64,000 nucleotides of DNA from Dyella_B humi (GTDB lineage Bacteria; Pseudomonadota; Gammaproteobacteria; Xanthomonadales; Rhodanobacteraceae): NCBI RefSeq assembly GCF_044904605.1, contig NZ_JADIKI010000022.1:496001-560000 (forward strand). The letters run 5' to 3'. The position numbers and the translations under genes were made by a program. This document shows positions 52,472-61,738 of the stretch, in pieces. Each line of letters begins with the position of its first letter. Positions within the stretch are counted from its first letter, which is position 1. Under the pieces are notes generated by a model, which searched no databases, was not told where the DNA came from, and saw only the letters and a program-made list of their open reading frames with translations.

Positions 52472-52648
52472 ATGCCTACGTCGAGCGAACACAACGCAAC
52501 ATCCAACGCCAAGCCCAAACAAGCGGATGCCCCCTACGATCCCCGCACCAAGCGCGGCCCGCCGCAACGCCTGGAAGACACCAACGCTGCCGGCGACGCA
52601 TTGAACGATACTGGCGAAGACAACCAGCGCCAGAAAGAGGAAGAGTGA
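52472..52648 (+). CDS. Small disordered acidic protein
   Basis: A 58-residue polar peptide (MPTSSEHNATSNAKPKQADA, with DPRTKRGPPQRLEDTNAAGD later). It has no hydrophobic core and is probably disordered. GCGGAGA precedes the ATG at good spacing. It converges with the ferritin/CDGSH gene, the two stop codons being adjacent. Function is unknown. Confidence 0.5.
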   Translation: MPTSSEHNATSNAKPKQADAPYDPRTKRGPPQRLEDTNAAGDALNDTGEDNQRQKEEE

Positions 52649-54631
52649 TCACGCCCCGTCGGCGGTGAAACCCACCCTGGCGTGGCTGCCATCGCAGAAC
52701 GGTTTGTTTTGGCTCTGCCCGCAGCGGCACAGGTAGGCGCTCGTAACGCGCGCCACCATGCGGCCCGTGCCGCTGACGATCTCCAGGTTGCCCCGCACAC
52801 GCAGCGGGCCGTTCAACTGCGGATCGATATGCAGCGGGCCGTCACGCACGTCGAGCGCATCGGTCGACGTACTCGTCGGTGGTTCGCCGCTGGCGCTGAA
52901 GCCTGCGTCGTGATGCGAGCTGTCGCAGAACGGCTTGTTTTTCGATGCACCACAGCGGCATAGCGTGGCGCGAAAGCCGGCGGATTGGCCGCTGAGGCGC
53001 AAATCGCCGCGAAAGGCGTATGGCCCTGCTTCGCGCGTGCTAACGAGATTCACCGGCGGTGCGGATTCGTCCGGTCGCCCATCGTGGCGCGTGTATTGAA
53101 TCGCGCCGGACGGGCAGGCGTGCGCGATGTCGACCAGTCGCTCCACATCCATCGCATCTGGATAAAGCCACGCCCCTTGCACGTTCGCGAGAAAAACCTT
53201 CGGCGCGCAGGTGACGCAGAAGCGCGCGTGAATGCAGCGCTTGGTCTCGAAGCGCAGCGTGAGTTTTTCGCCTTCAACCTGCTCAATGCCTTCCTGCACG
53301 GTGGAGACCGGCGCCACAGGGGCCGGCGCTGCGACGGCAGGCGCAACTGCGGCCACCAATGACGGTGCCGGACGAGAAAGATCGAAGCCTTGCTCGGCCT
53401 GTCGGGCGAGGTTTGAAAACACAGATGCGGCAGCAACGGTACGTGAATCGCCCGAGGTGCTCAGACGCTCGGCCCCTTCCATCAACTGCTGAAAACGCTC
53501 GCGGAAAAAGCGGTGCGCGCTCGGTCCCGGCGGTAGCGGGGAAGCGTCGCGCAAGGTGATGAACGTAACGCCCGCATGGCAGTCCGGGTTCGATGGCCCC
53601 GCTGGCAGCCGCGCCGCGCGTTCGGCTAGCGGGGCCACAGCGCGCATTAGGCCGATGCCAAGGTCTAGCGCTAGGGTCTTGTCCGGATCCGGCGCCGGTA
53701 CGGCGTACGAGTAAGCGAGCAGACGCTGCATCAAACCGTAAGCAGCATTGGCAAGATCCACGGTGGCGATCGCATCCGGATCTTCCAGCCACACGCGACC
53801 TTCCGGACGTGGCGGGCGGCGAAGCACCGGATTGGTGGCGGCGGGGAAGGCCGGCTTGAACGAAGGATCGGCCGCCAACAACGCCTGGTATTCCGTGCGG
53901 ATCGCAGCGAAGCGCTGGTAGTGCGAATTCTCCGTGTTCTCCTGCGCGCCTTCGCCTTGCGTGATAATGGATTCGAACGCGGCCAAGGCCGTTTTCAGGC
54001 AGATCACCTTCTTCGCGCCGGGTAGCGATACGTCCGCGCTGGATAGCTGCAGGGCAGGGTTGCCGCACAAGGCGCCGGCTTCGCCATGCGCCTCGACCAG
54101 ACGGCGCAGCCCATTTGCCATGGTTTGATAGAACTCGCCCACGGTGTCGTAATCGATGCCCATCGGCGTCAGGCGCGGCCCGGTTGCTCCACGCACGAAG
54201 CGACGTTCGGGCTCGAAGCCTTCACCGTCCGGTTCGCTGGACCCTGCCGGGCGTTCCAGATAGATGAAATGCTGCAGCGTGGCCATGTTGAATGGCGCCA
54301 GTTTCACCACCACGCCGGCGGGCAGATAGCCTGGATCGAGCGGAAAATTCACGCGCCCCACGCGCGGCGAGCCGCCCAACGCGGCCGTGATGTTCCATAC
54401 CGACATCAGGTGGCCCATTTCCTCGATCGCCACTTGCAGCATGCTGCGCTTCCAGCGCGTGATCGCTTCGAGCTGCTGCGCCGTGACACCTTCCTCGATC
54501 GACGTTTTCAGCGAGAACGTCGCGTAGAGGTAGGTGCACATCAGGCAGTGCTCGAGCTCCGCGGCCTCGTATAGCGCGTGCAGCGCCTGTTCGCGGCTGG
54601 GGGTGGAGTGCATGGGGGTGTAGCTGACCAC
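52649..54631 (-). CDS. Ferritin-like, 4Fe-4S and double CDGSH fusion protein
   Basis: A 660-residue multi-domain protein. Residues ~10-290 are a ferritin-like domain (ALYEAAELEHCLMCTYLYATFSLK; AIEEMGHLMSVWN), of the type seen in VioB-like proteins. Residues ~470-530 are a divergent 4Fe-4S mono-cluster domain (RCIHARFCVTC; AHACPSGAIQYTR). Two C-terminal CDGSH-type iron-sulfur domains follow (CRCGASKNKPFCDSSH with Ser for Gly, and CRCGQSQNKPFCDGSH). The protein should bind several iron centres and act in redox or iron handling. No membrane segment was seen. Confidence 0.9.
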   Translation of the reverse strand: MVSYTPMHSTPSREQALHALYEAAELEHCLMCTYLYATFSLKTSIEEGVTAQQLEAITRWKRSMLQVAIEEMGHLMSVWNITAALGGSPRVGRVNFPLDPGYLPAGVVVKLAPFNMATLQHFIYLERPAGSSEPDGEGFEPERRFVRGATGPRLTPMGIDYDTVGEFYQTMANGLRRLVEAHGEAGALCGNPALQLSSADVSLPGAKKVICLKTALAAFESIITQGEGAQENTENSHYQRFAAIRTEYQALLAADPSFKPAFPAATNPVLRRPPRPEGRVWLEDPDAIATVDLANAAYGLMQRLLAYSYAVPAPDPDKTLALDLGIGLMRAVAPLAERAARLPAGPSNPDCHAGVTFITLRDASPLPPGPSAHRFFRERFQQLMEGAERLSTSGDSRTVAAASVFSNLARQAEQGFDLSRPAPSLVAAVAPAVAAPAPVAPVSTVQEGIEQVEGEKLTLRFETKRCIHARFCVTCAPKVFLANVQGAWLYPDAMDVERLVDIAHACPSGAIQYTRHDGRPDESAPPVNLVSTREAGPYAFRGDLRLSGQSAGFRATLCRCGASKNKPFCDSSHHDAGFSASGEPPTSTSTDALDVRDGPLHIDPQLNGPLRVRGNLEIVSGTGRMVARVTSAYLCRCGQSQNKPFCDGSHARVGFTADGA

Positions 54632-54810
54632 GGCTGCTTCCCTCTCGATGTCAGAAGGGAAAGGTACACCGATTGGGGTTTTTGTGGCCTCTCCCAGAAG
54701 TGGGAGGTGATGTTCTTCGAGGTTGAAAATGAGCCTCAGCCACGTAGGTTGGGGTTTTTACGCCCCAACCTACAGGCAAGTTCAAGGCCCGTCGTTCCGT
54801 AGCATTATGC

Positions 54811-55575
54811 TCAGATGAACATCCCGCCCGAAACCTCAATGCGTTGCGCATTGATCCATCCACATTCTTTCGACAGCAGCATCGCCACCGCACCGCCGAT
54901 GTCATCCGGCAAGCCCACGCGACCCAACGCAGTCTGCGAAGCGACGAAGGCATTGAGATCGGCGTTATCGCGCACCACGCCGCCGCCGAAGTCGGTTTCG
55001 ATCGCACCGGGTGCGAGCGTGTTTACGGCGATGTGGCGCGGGCCTAGTTCCTTGGCGAGGTAGCGGGTCAGCACTTCGATCGCGCCTTTCATCGACGCAT
55101 AAGCCGAATAGCCGGGCAGGGCGAAGCGCGCCAGGCCGCTGGAGACGTTGAGGACGCGTCCACCGTCGACGATCAGCGGCAACAACGTTTGTGTCAGGAA
55201 GAACGTTCCTTTGAAGTGCACGTTCATCAGCTCGTCGAACTGCGCTTCGGTAGTTTCCGCGAAGCTGACGTGCGAACCGATGCCGGCATTGTTGACGAGG
55301 TAATCAAACTGCTCGCGCTGCCACTGCGCATTCAGCGCCGCGCGCAACTGCTCGGCAAAAGCCTTGAACGTGGACGTCTTGCCTACGTCCAGTTGCAAGG
55401 CCACGGCGCGGCGGCCGAGCTTGGTGATCGCCTCGACCACGGCATCCGCCTCGGCTTTGTTGGAGCGGTACGTCAGCACCACATCCGTGCCGTGTTCGGC
55501 CAGCTTCAAGGCCATGCTCCGGCCCAGGCCGCGGCTGCCGCCGGTGATCAGGGCGATGGGGGTAGTCGTGCTCAT
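54811..55575 (-). CDS. Short-chain dehydrogenase/reductase (SDR)
   Basis: A 254-residue classical SDR with the Rossmann motif ITGGSRGLGRSMAL, NNAGIGSHVSF, the catalytic SSGLARFALPGYSAYASMK (Ser, Tyr and Lys) and a C-terminal PGAIETDFGG. It oxidises or reduces an alcohol or ketone with NAD(P)H. It is divergent from a LysR gene 130 bases away, which probably controls it. The substrate is unknown. Confidence 0.93.
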   Translation of the reverse strand: MSTTTPIALITGGSRGLGRSMALKLAEHGTDVVLTYRSNKAEADAVVEAITKLGRRAVALQLDVGKTSTFKAFAEQLRAALNAQWQREQFDYLVNNAGIGSHVSFAETTEAQFDELMNVHFKGTFFLTQTLLPLIVDGGRVLNVSSGLARFALPGYSAYASMKGAIEVLTRYLAKELGPRHIAVNTLAPGAIETDFGGGVVRDNADLNAFVASQTALGRVGLPDDIGGAVAMLLSKECGWINAQRIEVSGGMFI

Positions 55576-55667
55576 GGGTATCTCCTCGGTCTAGGAAAGA
55601 AAAGGAAACCAACGACGCGCAGGATATTGATCTGTACACACCGCATAAATCGGTCGATCATGAGTGC

Positions 55668-55688
55668 TGTGTTCGTAAAATATGAACA
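55668..55688 (+). promoter_or_regulatory. Possible LysR operator (TGTTC-N9-GAACA)
   Basis: TGTTCGTAAAATATGAACA lies in the divergent SDR/LysR intergenic region and fits the loose T-N11-A LysR box with dyad symmetry (TGTTC/GAACA). It overlaps the expected LysR promoter. The assignment is by position and symmetry only. Confidence 0.4.
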
Positions 55689-55705
55689 ATCGGGCGAGGC
55701 AGACG

Positions 55706-56608
55706 ATGAACCGGATCGAAGCCATGCAGATTTTCGCGCGAGTGGCGGAGCTGGCCAGTTTCACCAAGGCCGCCGACAGTCTTGGCTTGCCCAAGGCCAG
55801 CACGTCCACCGCCGTGCAGCAGTTGGAAGCGCAGCTCGGCACGCAGCTGTTGCATCGAACCACACGCAAAGTGCAATTGACGCAGGATGGCCAGCGCTTC
55901 TACGAACGCTGCAAGGACGTGCTAGCCGATCTGGAAGAATTGAACAGCATGTTCCAGCAGGCGCCGCAGGCCTTGAGCGGGTGCTTGCGCGTGGATATGA
56001 ACAGTGGCACGGCCAAGTACGTCGTGCAGCGATTGCCGGAATTCTTGCGCAACCATCCGCAAATACAAGTGGAGCTGAGCTGCACGGATCGCCGCGTCGA
56101 CGTGGTGGCGGAAGGTTTCGATTGCGTGGTGCGTGTCGGCACGCTGACGGATTCAAGCCTCATCGTGCGGTCGCTGGGACAGTTGCGCGTCGTCAATTGC
56201 GCAAGCCCGGCCTATCTGCACGCGCACGGCGTGCCGCAAACGCTGGACGATCTCGCGCATCACCAACTGATCCATTACGTGAGCACGCTAGGCCAACGAT
56301 CGCCCGGCTTCGAATACATGGAAGGCTCGGCATGCCGCTACGTACCCATGCAAGGTGTGCTCACCGTCAACAATATCGACGCGTATGAAAACGGATGCCT
56401 GGCTGGCCTGGGGATCATCCAGGCTCCTCATTCGGGCATGTTGCACCTCATCGAGGCTGGGCGCCTGGTGGAAGTGTTGCCGCACTATCGTGCCGAACCG
56501 ATGCCCGTATCGCTGCTCTATGCACAGCGGCGCAACGTGTCGGCGCGGGTGCAGGCATTCATGACTTGGCTGACGAACATTCTTGCGCCCTATGTGGATC
56601 GTGCCTGA
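55706..56608 (+). CDS. LysR-family transcriptional regulator
   Basis: A 300-residue regulator. The start MNRIEAMQIFARVAELASFTKAAD gives the usual N-terminal winged helix (AADSLGLPKASTSTAVQQLEAQLGTQLLHRTTRKVQLT); an in-frame ATG 24 bases upstream adds nothing to it. The C-terminal substrate-binding domain follows (LRVDMNSGTAKYVVQRLPEFLRNHP). It is divergent from the SDR gene and probably controls both. Confidence 0.93.
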   Translation: MNRIEAMQIFARVAELASFTKAADSLGLPKASTSTAVQQLEAQLGTQLLHRTTRKVQLTQDGQRFYERCKDVLADLEELNSMFQQAPQALSGCLRVDMNSGTAKYVVQRLPEFLRNHPQIQVELSCTDRRVDVVAEGFDCVVRVGTLTDSSLIVRSLGQLRVVNCASPAYLHAHGVPQTLDDLAHHQLIHYVSTLGQRSPGFEYMEGSACRYVPMQGVLTVNNIDAYENGCLAGLGIIQAPHSGMLHLIEAGRLVEVLPHYRAEPMPVSLLYAQRRNVSARVQAFMTWLTNILAPYVDRA

Positions 56609-56728
56609 ATCGCGGACGGCGTTCGCGAAAATTTGTCATCCGAATTCACTAAGGTACTGCCAGCCATTCGCGCCTGCGGACGATGATCGGCGCGTGGCGC
56701 TCTCCTTCCCTACACGAGGCTGCATGTC

Positions 56729-58171
56729 ATGGCGACTTCCGGCAACTCGCTGTCCGCGATCAACCACATCGTTGTGCTGATGTTGGAGAATCGCTCCTTC
56801 GATCACATGCTGGGTTTTCTCTACACCGACGCTGGCAATGTGTCGCCCGCAGGACAAGCGTACGAAGGCTTGACCGGCAAAGAGTCCAACCTGGGCTCGG
56901 GCGGTGCACCCGTCACCGTGTTCAAAATTCAAAGCGGCGCCGCCAGCACGTATTTCATGCCCGGCGCCGATCCCGGCGAAGGCTACACCGCCACCAATGC
57001 GCAGCTGTTCGGCAGCAATACCGCACCCACGCCGCCGGTGTCGACCAATCAAGGCTTCGTCAGCAACTTTGCGTACACCTTGAGCTGGGAATCGAAAAAC
57101 AAAAGCTATTCGATCTACCCGGGCACGGTCGCCAACGACATCATGGGCATGCACACGCCGGATACCTTGCCGGTGCTCTCCGCCCTCGCGCGCGGTTTTG
57201 CAGTGTGCGATCACTGGTATGGTTCGGCACCGACCGAAACCTTGCCTAATCGCGCGTTCGCCCATGCTGCCACCTCGCAAGGGCACATGGACGACAAGAC
57301 CAAGACCTTTACCGCGCCATCCATCTTCGGTGCACTCAGCAAGCAGAACATCAGCTGGAAAATCTACGGCTACGACGCCGATCCGCTCACTCGCCATACG
57401 TTCACCGACATCACCAATCTGGGTGACACCTATTTCGGCGAGTTCAAGGATTTTCAGGCCGATGCTGCAAACGGTACGCTGCCATCGTATGCATTTCTCG
57501 AACCGAGCTGGGGTTCGAAAGGCAACAGCCAGCATCCCAATTACGATGTGGCGCTCGGCGAACAATACATTCACGATCTGTACTATGCGCTGCGCAACAG
57601 CCCGCAGTGGAACCAGACGCTACTGATCATCACGTACGACGAGCACGGCGGTTGCTACGATCACGTGCCGCCGCCGACGAACGCGGTGCCGCCGGACAAT
57701 TCCGCTGGTGAATACGGCTTCGACTTCAAACGTTTCGGGCCGCGTGTGCCCACGTTGCTGATTTCGCCGCTGATTCCGGCGGGTACGGTGTTTCGTGCAT
57801 CCGGTTCCACGCCGTTGGATCACACGTCGGTCCTGAAAACCATGCAGTTGCGCTGGGGCCTGCAGCCGTTGACCGCGCGCGATGCGGCCGCGCCCGACGT
57901 GAGCGCGGCGATCAGCCTCACTACGCCGCGCACCGACGATCCGCTAGCCAGCGTAACTGTGCCGGCCTCGAAGGGCGTGAATCCTTCGGCAAACAAGCCT
58001 TCGCATCTGCAGGAGGTGTACGCGGATCTCGTCTCGCGCCTGCCGGTGCCAGACGCCACGGGCGACACGCTTCGTCTGCCGCCACGGCTGGAAACCGATT
58101 ACGACTACGACCGCTACATCAAAGAGCGGTTGGCAGCGTGGAAGGCGAGTCGTGTGGTGGTGGAGAAGTGA
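56729..58171 (+). CDS. Phospholipase C/acid phosphatase-like phosphoesterase
   Basis: A 480-residue protein of the phosphoesterase family (alkaline phosphatase fold): INHIVVLMLENRSFDHMLGFL has the metal Glu and Asn, and LLIITYDEHGGCYDHVPPP and FDFKRFGPRVPTLLISP follow, with the late TSVLKTMQLRWG. Members include bacterial phospholipase C and AcpA. No clear signal peptide was seen, unlike most exported relatives. It is monocistronic with a palindromic repeat after it. Confidence 0.9.
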   Translation: MATSGNSLSAINHIVVLMLENRSFDHMLGFLYTDAGNVSPAGQAYEGLTGKESNLGSGGAPVTVFKIQSGAASTYFMPGADPGEGYTATNAQLFGSNTAPTPPVSTNQGFVSNFAYTLSWESKNKSYSIYPGTVANDIMGMHTPDTLPVLSALARGFAVCDHWYGSAPTETLPNRAFAHAATSQGHMDDKTKTFTAPSIFGALSKQNISWKIYGYDADPLTRHTFTDITNLGDTYFGEFKDFQADAANGTLPSYAFLEPSWGSKGNSQHPNYDVALGEQYIHDLYYALRNSPQWNQTLLIITYDEHGGCYDHVPPPTNAVPPDNSAGEYGFDFKRFGPRVPTLLISPLIPAGTVFRASGSTPLDHTSVLKTMQLRWGLQPLTARDAAAPDVSAAISLTTPRTDDPLASVTVPASKGVNPSANKPSHLQEVYADLVSRLPVPDATGDTLRLPPRLETDYDYDRYIKERLAAWKASRVVVEK

Positions 58172-58185
58172 TGGCCTTGCCTCAC

Positions 58186-58308
58186 CGTCATTCCGGCGAA
58201 GGCCGGAATCCAGTTTGAATACGTCGTGCGGAGCACACAAAACCAATTTGATGTTGTGTGCTCCGCACGCCATGCTTTGACTGGATTCCGGCCTTCGCCG
58301 GAATGACG
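58186..58308. repeat. Palindromic dispersed repeat with nested hairpin
   Basis: Outer arms CGTCATTCCGGCGAAGGCCG... (58186-58214) and the complement (58280-58308) enclose a second perfect hairpin, GTGCGGAGCACACAA with TTGTGTGCTCCGCAC (58227-58268). It follows the family plan of the repeats at 20249, 29903 and 50861, with a longer centre. Confidence 0.88.
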
Positions 58309-58343
58309 ACGGGGCAAGATGAGCGCAGGGAAAAAGCACGCCA

Positions 58344-59255
58344 TCACGCGCCCAGATACTTGCGCATGAACAACGTCGCCTGTGGATTGTCGTTGTAGCG
58401 CTCGCACGGCTCGTAGCCACGCTTCTCATAAATCGCGATGGCTGCTTTCAGGTCGTCATAGCTGTCGAGATAGATCCACTCGATGCCCTGGCTGCGAGCG
58501 AATGCCTCCAGGGCGTCGAGCAGCAGATCGGCGATGTGATTGCCGCGCGCGGATGGCTTGACGTAGAGACGCTTACACTCGCTGGCGCGCGACACGGATG
58601 CCAGCTTGCGCAGCGCCACGCATCCCACCGCCTCATCACCCAGGTAGGCCAGCCACATGCCGGAGGCGGGCGCGTCGATGAGCTTCTGCACACTGCCCAG
58701 CTTGTCCCGTTGGACCACGTGTACCGCTTCGTAATACTCGTGAAGCAGGGCGAGCGCGGCGTCGTCGACCTTGCTCAGGCGAACGATGCGCACTGGTGGT
58801 TTGCGCTGGCCTTCGAGCAAGCTGCGGATGTTTGCCAGCGACGCCAGCAGCGCATCCCGATCGGCCGTGCTGAGTTTGCCGAGCAGATCGTGGATCTGCT
58901 CGGAGGACTGCTGATTGAGGCGCGCAACCGCTTTTTCTCCCGTCGCGGTGAGCACCAGCGGCTTTTCCCGCGCGTCGGTCTTGGATGCTACGCGGCGCAG
59001 CAGCTTGCGCCGGATCAGTCCCGCCAGCAGCCGGCTGAGATAACCCGCATCGAGCTCCAGCGTCTCCTGTAGCAGTGAGGCCGTCACCTTCGGATTGGCA
59101 CTCACTTCGTAGAGGATGCGTGCTTCCGTGAGCGCAAACGCGCCGTCGAGATGCTTGCGGCGCAAAAGGCCCAGCTTGGCCGTGTAGAAGCGGTTGAACT
59201 CGCGCACTGCGAAAATCTGCTGCGCGATCGGCGGCTGGATGCTGCGGGTTTCCAT
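58344..59255 (-). CDS. MarR-type HTH fused to GNAT acetyltransferase
   Basis: A 303-residue fusion. The N-terminal ~145 residues are a MarR winged helix (ALTEARILYEVSANPKVTASLLQETLELDAGYLSRLLAGLIRRKLL). The rest is a GNAT domain (MWLAYLGDEAVGCVALRKL; ECKRLYVKPSARGNHIADLLLDALE; YDDLKAAIAIYEKRGYEPC). Such bifunctional proteins are common in proteobacteria and may regulate genes in response to an acetylated ligand. It is monocistronic. Confidence 0.93.
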   Translation of the reverse strand: METRSIQPPIAQQIFAVREFNRFYTAKLGLLRRKHLDGAFALTEARILYEVSANPKVTASLLQETLELDAGYLSRLLAGLIRRKLLRRVASKTDAREKPLVLTATGEKAVARLNQQSSEQIHDLLGKLSTADRDALLASLANIRSLLEGQRKPPVRIVRLSKVDDAALALLHEYYEAVHVVQRDKLGSVQKLIDAPASGMWLAYLGDEAVGCVALRKLASVSRASECKRLYVKPSARGNHIADLLLDALEAFARSQGIEWIYLDSYDDLKAAIAIYEKRGYEPCERYNDNPQATLFMRKYLGA

Positions 59256-59362
59256 GCGCCGGAGTCTAATTCCACATAGTTGCTTTTGGCAACTATTTGA
59301 GAGATGCGTGATTACAGGGAGGTCAAACCTCGCAATGAAGTGAACGCAAGATGCTTCGCGTG

Positions 59363-60097
59363 TCAGGCCTTGGCGCGAAACGTCACTACCAGCACGTCCC
59401 GATGCGCCGGCTCGGTGGGTTCCAGTGGCAGGACCGGCGTCACGCCGTGAAATACGCGCGGATCGTGGATCAGCGCCGCATCGAGCGGACGGGTGAGGGT
59501 GAAATCGCCCAACGGCTTGCCGTCCGGCGTGTGGATGGTAGTAGTGCCGCTGGCGATGTTGTGCCGATCGATCAGCAACACCAGCACGAAGTCCACGCCG
59601 TCGCGATGGTTGCCTTCGGGTGTGGGTTCACCGGCCGCGTCGGGGCTTGCTTCGATGCGGAACTGATGCGTCTCCACGTGCCAACGCGAAACCTCCGGCG
59701 CAAGCGCGCTGAAGAAATCGTTGCAGAACGCGAGGATGGTGCGCAGGCTCGCGCCGTTCGCCATGGCGGCCTCAACGGGTTCGAACCATCGTTCGATATC
59801 GCCCTGCAGGCGGTTGTATTGCAGCGTCTGGTAATGCGGCTGATGCGGCGCCAGTTCGACGTCACCGTGTGCCATGGCCGTGTAGGTAGCGTGGCGGCGG
59901 CGACGCAATCGCCCTGTGGCAGCCAGGTAGGGATCGGGGCCGAGCTGGTTCCAACTCGCGGCAAACGCGTTCCAGTCGGATAAATCGCCCGACGCTTGCA
60001 GTAGTGGCCGCATGACATCCGCGGTGACGAACGAGAAGCCGTCGCGCTTCAGGGCGTCGAACAGCGCGGAATCAGACGAAGCGATGCGGTTTTGCAT
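59363..60097 (-). CDS. 2OG-Fe dioxygenase-family protein
   Basis: A 244-residue protein from the MQNRIASSD start; the longer frame to 60175 reads through a repeat-like hairpin (60133-60165) and is less likely. It has the 2OG-Fe ligands HRDG (in PEGNHRDGVDFVLVLLIDR) and the late His in HDPRVFHGVTPV, with the C-terminal VVTFRAK. The family hydroxylates amino acids, including isoleucine. The substrate is not known. Confidence 0.85.
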   Translation of the reverse strand: MQNRIASSDSALFDALKRDGFSFVTADVMRPLLQASGDLSDWNAFAASWNQLGPDPYLAATGRLRRRRHATYTAMAHGDVELAPHQPHYQTLQYNRLQGDIERWFEPVEAAMANGASLRTILAFCNDFFSALAPEVSRWHVETHQFRIEASPDAAGEPTPEGNHRDGVDFVLVLLIDRHNIASGTTTIHTPDGKPLGDFTLTRPLDAALIHDPRVFHGVTPVLPLEPTEPAHRDVLVVTFRAKA

Positions 60098-60132
60098 CGG
60101 TGGATTATACGCCGGGGATGGCTCGCCTCTTC

Positions 60133-60165
60133 GCTGCCATTCCCACGTTTCGCGGGAATGGCAGC
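60133..60165. terminator. Hairpin GCTGCCATTCCC...GGGAATGGCAGC
   Basis: A 12-base perfect stem with a nine-base loop lies between the ExbD-like gene and the dioxygenase gene, both on the minus strand. It lacks a T-run, so its role as terminator is uncertain. It resembles half of the dispersed palindromes. Confidence 0.5.
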
Positions 60166-60187
60166 TTCGTACCATGTTGGCGACGTG

Positions 60188-60586
60188 TTAGCGCATACCG
60201 AGCATATCGATCTTGCCCAGCCCCTGTGCCTTCGCTTCGGCCAGCACCCGCGCTACCGCGTCGTAGGCCACGCCATCGGCGGCATCGATTTGCAGTGCGG
60301 GTTGTACGGCTTGCATCGCGGCGATGCTCAACTGCGTCTTCAACTGATCTTGGCTGATGGGCGCATCGTTCCAGTACATCGCACCATCCGTATGGATGGC
60401 CAGGTGGATGGATGTCGACTGTTCCACAACGGTCTTCGACGCTTGCGGCAGGTCCATCCTTGCTTTATGCGTGATGACCGGCGAGCTGATCATGAAGATG
60501 ATCAAAAGCACCAGCAGAACGTCGACTAGCGGCGTCACGTTGATCTGAGCCATTACGTCACGAGATACACGAGCAGAGAAAGCCAT
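60188..60586 (-). CDS. ExbD/TolR-family biopolymer transport protein
   Basis: A 132-residue protein from the MAFSARV start (GGGAGGAAGAT before it; the longer frame is not needed). It has one membrane segment (about 20-40) with the essential Asp in INVTPLVDVLLVLLIIFMI and a periplasmic domain. ExbD works with ExbB and TonB to power outer-membrane transport. ExbB and TonB are not adjacent, so it is an orphan copy here. Confidence 0.9.
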   Translation of the reverse strand: MAFSARVSRDVMAQINVTPLVDVLLVLLIIFMISSPVITHKARMDLPQASKTVVEQSTSIHLAIHTDGAMYWNDAPISQDQLKTQLSIAAMQAVQPALQIDAADGVAYDAVARVLAEAKAQGLGKIDMLGMR

Positions 60587-60775
60587 ATCTTCCTCCCAGG
60601 CAAGCGTGTTGATGTCGATGTGCGCCCGGCGGACTGCGGGGGAACCGGGCGGCTTCAGCTTAGCGCTGCGCTCGGCGGCGGCATAGGGCCGCACCAAATG
60701 CTCTTGGGAAACGGGAGAAGGCAAGCATGAAGGCCGGCGATCCGCCACCGGCCCCCATGTGTTTCAGGAGACCGA

Positions 60776-61318
60776 TCAGGTACCCGACGCCGCAGCGGAC
60801 GAGGATGCACTGGCCGGCTTGGCGGCCTTCTTGTGCTGCGCGCCATGGTGCGGCTTCATCGCCTTGTGCTGGAACAGCGCATCGGCGGTCTGCCGTTGCT
60901 CGGGCGACAGCGCCGAGTACACGTCGCTCCATGCAGACGACAGTTTCTGCATGTCCTCGGCATGCATCTGTGCCAGCTGCGCGTACGACTTCATCACCTC
61001 GTCGGCATTCATCGTCGACATTTTCTGGGCGCGCTGCTGGAAGGCTTCGGAAGCCCGGCGGGCGTTGTCGCGCATCACTTCGGTGTAGGCGTCCCACTGC
61101 TTGGATTGCGCGTCGGTGATCTGCAACTGCTCATGCATATCGGTGATCTGCTGCTCAACCATGTCCGCACGTTTTTCCGCGTGGGTTTTTGTCGCCGAGG
61201 GCGCAGCGGAAGAGGACGTTGACGAAGCGGGCGCGGTGCTCTGTGCAACGGCGCCGCCTGCCAACAGGGCGAGCGACAGCGCGAACGGTACGGCAGTCTT
61301 GCGAATGGCGTTTTTCAT
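60776..61318 (-). CDS. Spy/CpxP-like periplasmic LTxxQ protein
   Basis: A 180-residue exported protein with a signal peptide (LSLALLAGGAVAQ) and a helical body with the two Spy-type repeats: LQITDAQSKQWDAYTEVM and YSALSPEQRQTADALF, near-LTxxQ motifs. The tail is Lys/Ala-rich (HKKAAKPASASSSAAASGT). Spy-like proteins act as periplasmic chaperones or envelope-stress sensors. It is monocistronic. Confidence 0.85.
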   Translation of the reverse strand: MKNAIRKTAVPFALSLALLAGGAVAQSTAPASSTSSSAAPSATKTHAEKRADMVEQQITDMHEQLQITDAQSKQWDAYTEVMRDNARRASEAFQQRAQKMSTMNADEVMKSYAQLAQMHAEDMQKLSSAWSDVYSALSPEQRQTADALFQHKAMKPHHGAQHKKAAKPASASSSAAASGT

Positions 61319-61378
61319 GACAGGAAGCTCCGATTCATGAGTGCGGATCGACGACGGCCTGGACAGCCAGCATAGGCA

Positions 61379-61738
61379 TCAGTAGCCCTGCGGTGGCGGA
61401 GGTGGTGGCGGGGGATAGCCGTTCTCGTAATAGACCACGCCCGGTGGCGGCGGTGGTGCCTGCGTGTAGACCACCGCACCAGGTGGCGGTGCGGCTGGGC
61501 CGGCGGTGGAATTGGCGATCACAGCGCCGGCCACCACGCCCAGCAGCGCGCCGGCGATGAGCGCGCCACCATCGCCGCCGCCGCGGCGCGGTTCGGGTCG
61601 ATAGCGTTGGGGAGGGGGCCGCCCGTGATAGCCATGACGGTATTGCGCCTGCGCCGGTAGCGCCGAGGCCGCCACCATGATGGCCAGCGAGGTAACAACC
61701 AGTTGCCGGTGCAACGGAATGCGAGAGGTGCGAGTCAT
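61379..61738 (-). CDS. Exported proline-rich glycine-zipper protein
   Basis: A 119-residue protein from the MTRTSRI start, chosen because GAGGAGGG is eight bases upstream; the ATG six bases earlier is too near the site. After a signal peptide (IMVAASALPAQAQ) there is an Arg/Pro segment, a glycine-zipper helix (GALIAGALLGVVAGAVIANS) and a tail of prolines ending PPPPPPPPQGY. It is probably an outer-membrane-associated structural protein. Confidence 0.75.
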   Translation of the reverse strand: MTRTSRIPLHRQLVVTSLAIMVAASALPAQAQYRHGYHGRPPPQRYRPEPRRGGGDGGALIAGALLGVVAGAVIANSTAGPAAPPPGAVVYTQAPPPPPGVVYYENGYPPPPPPPPQGY

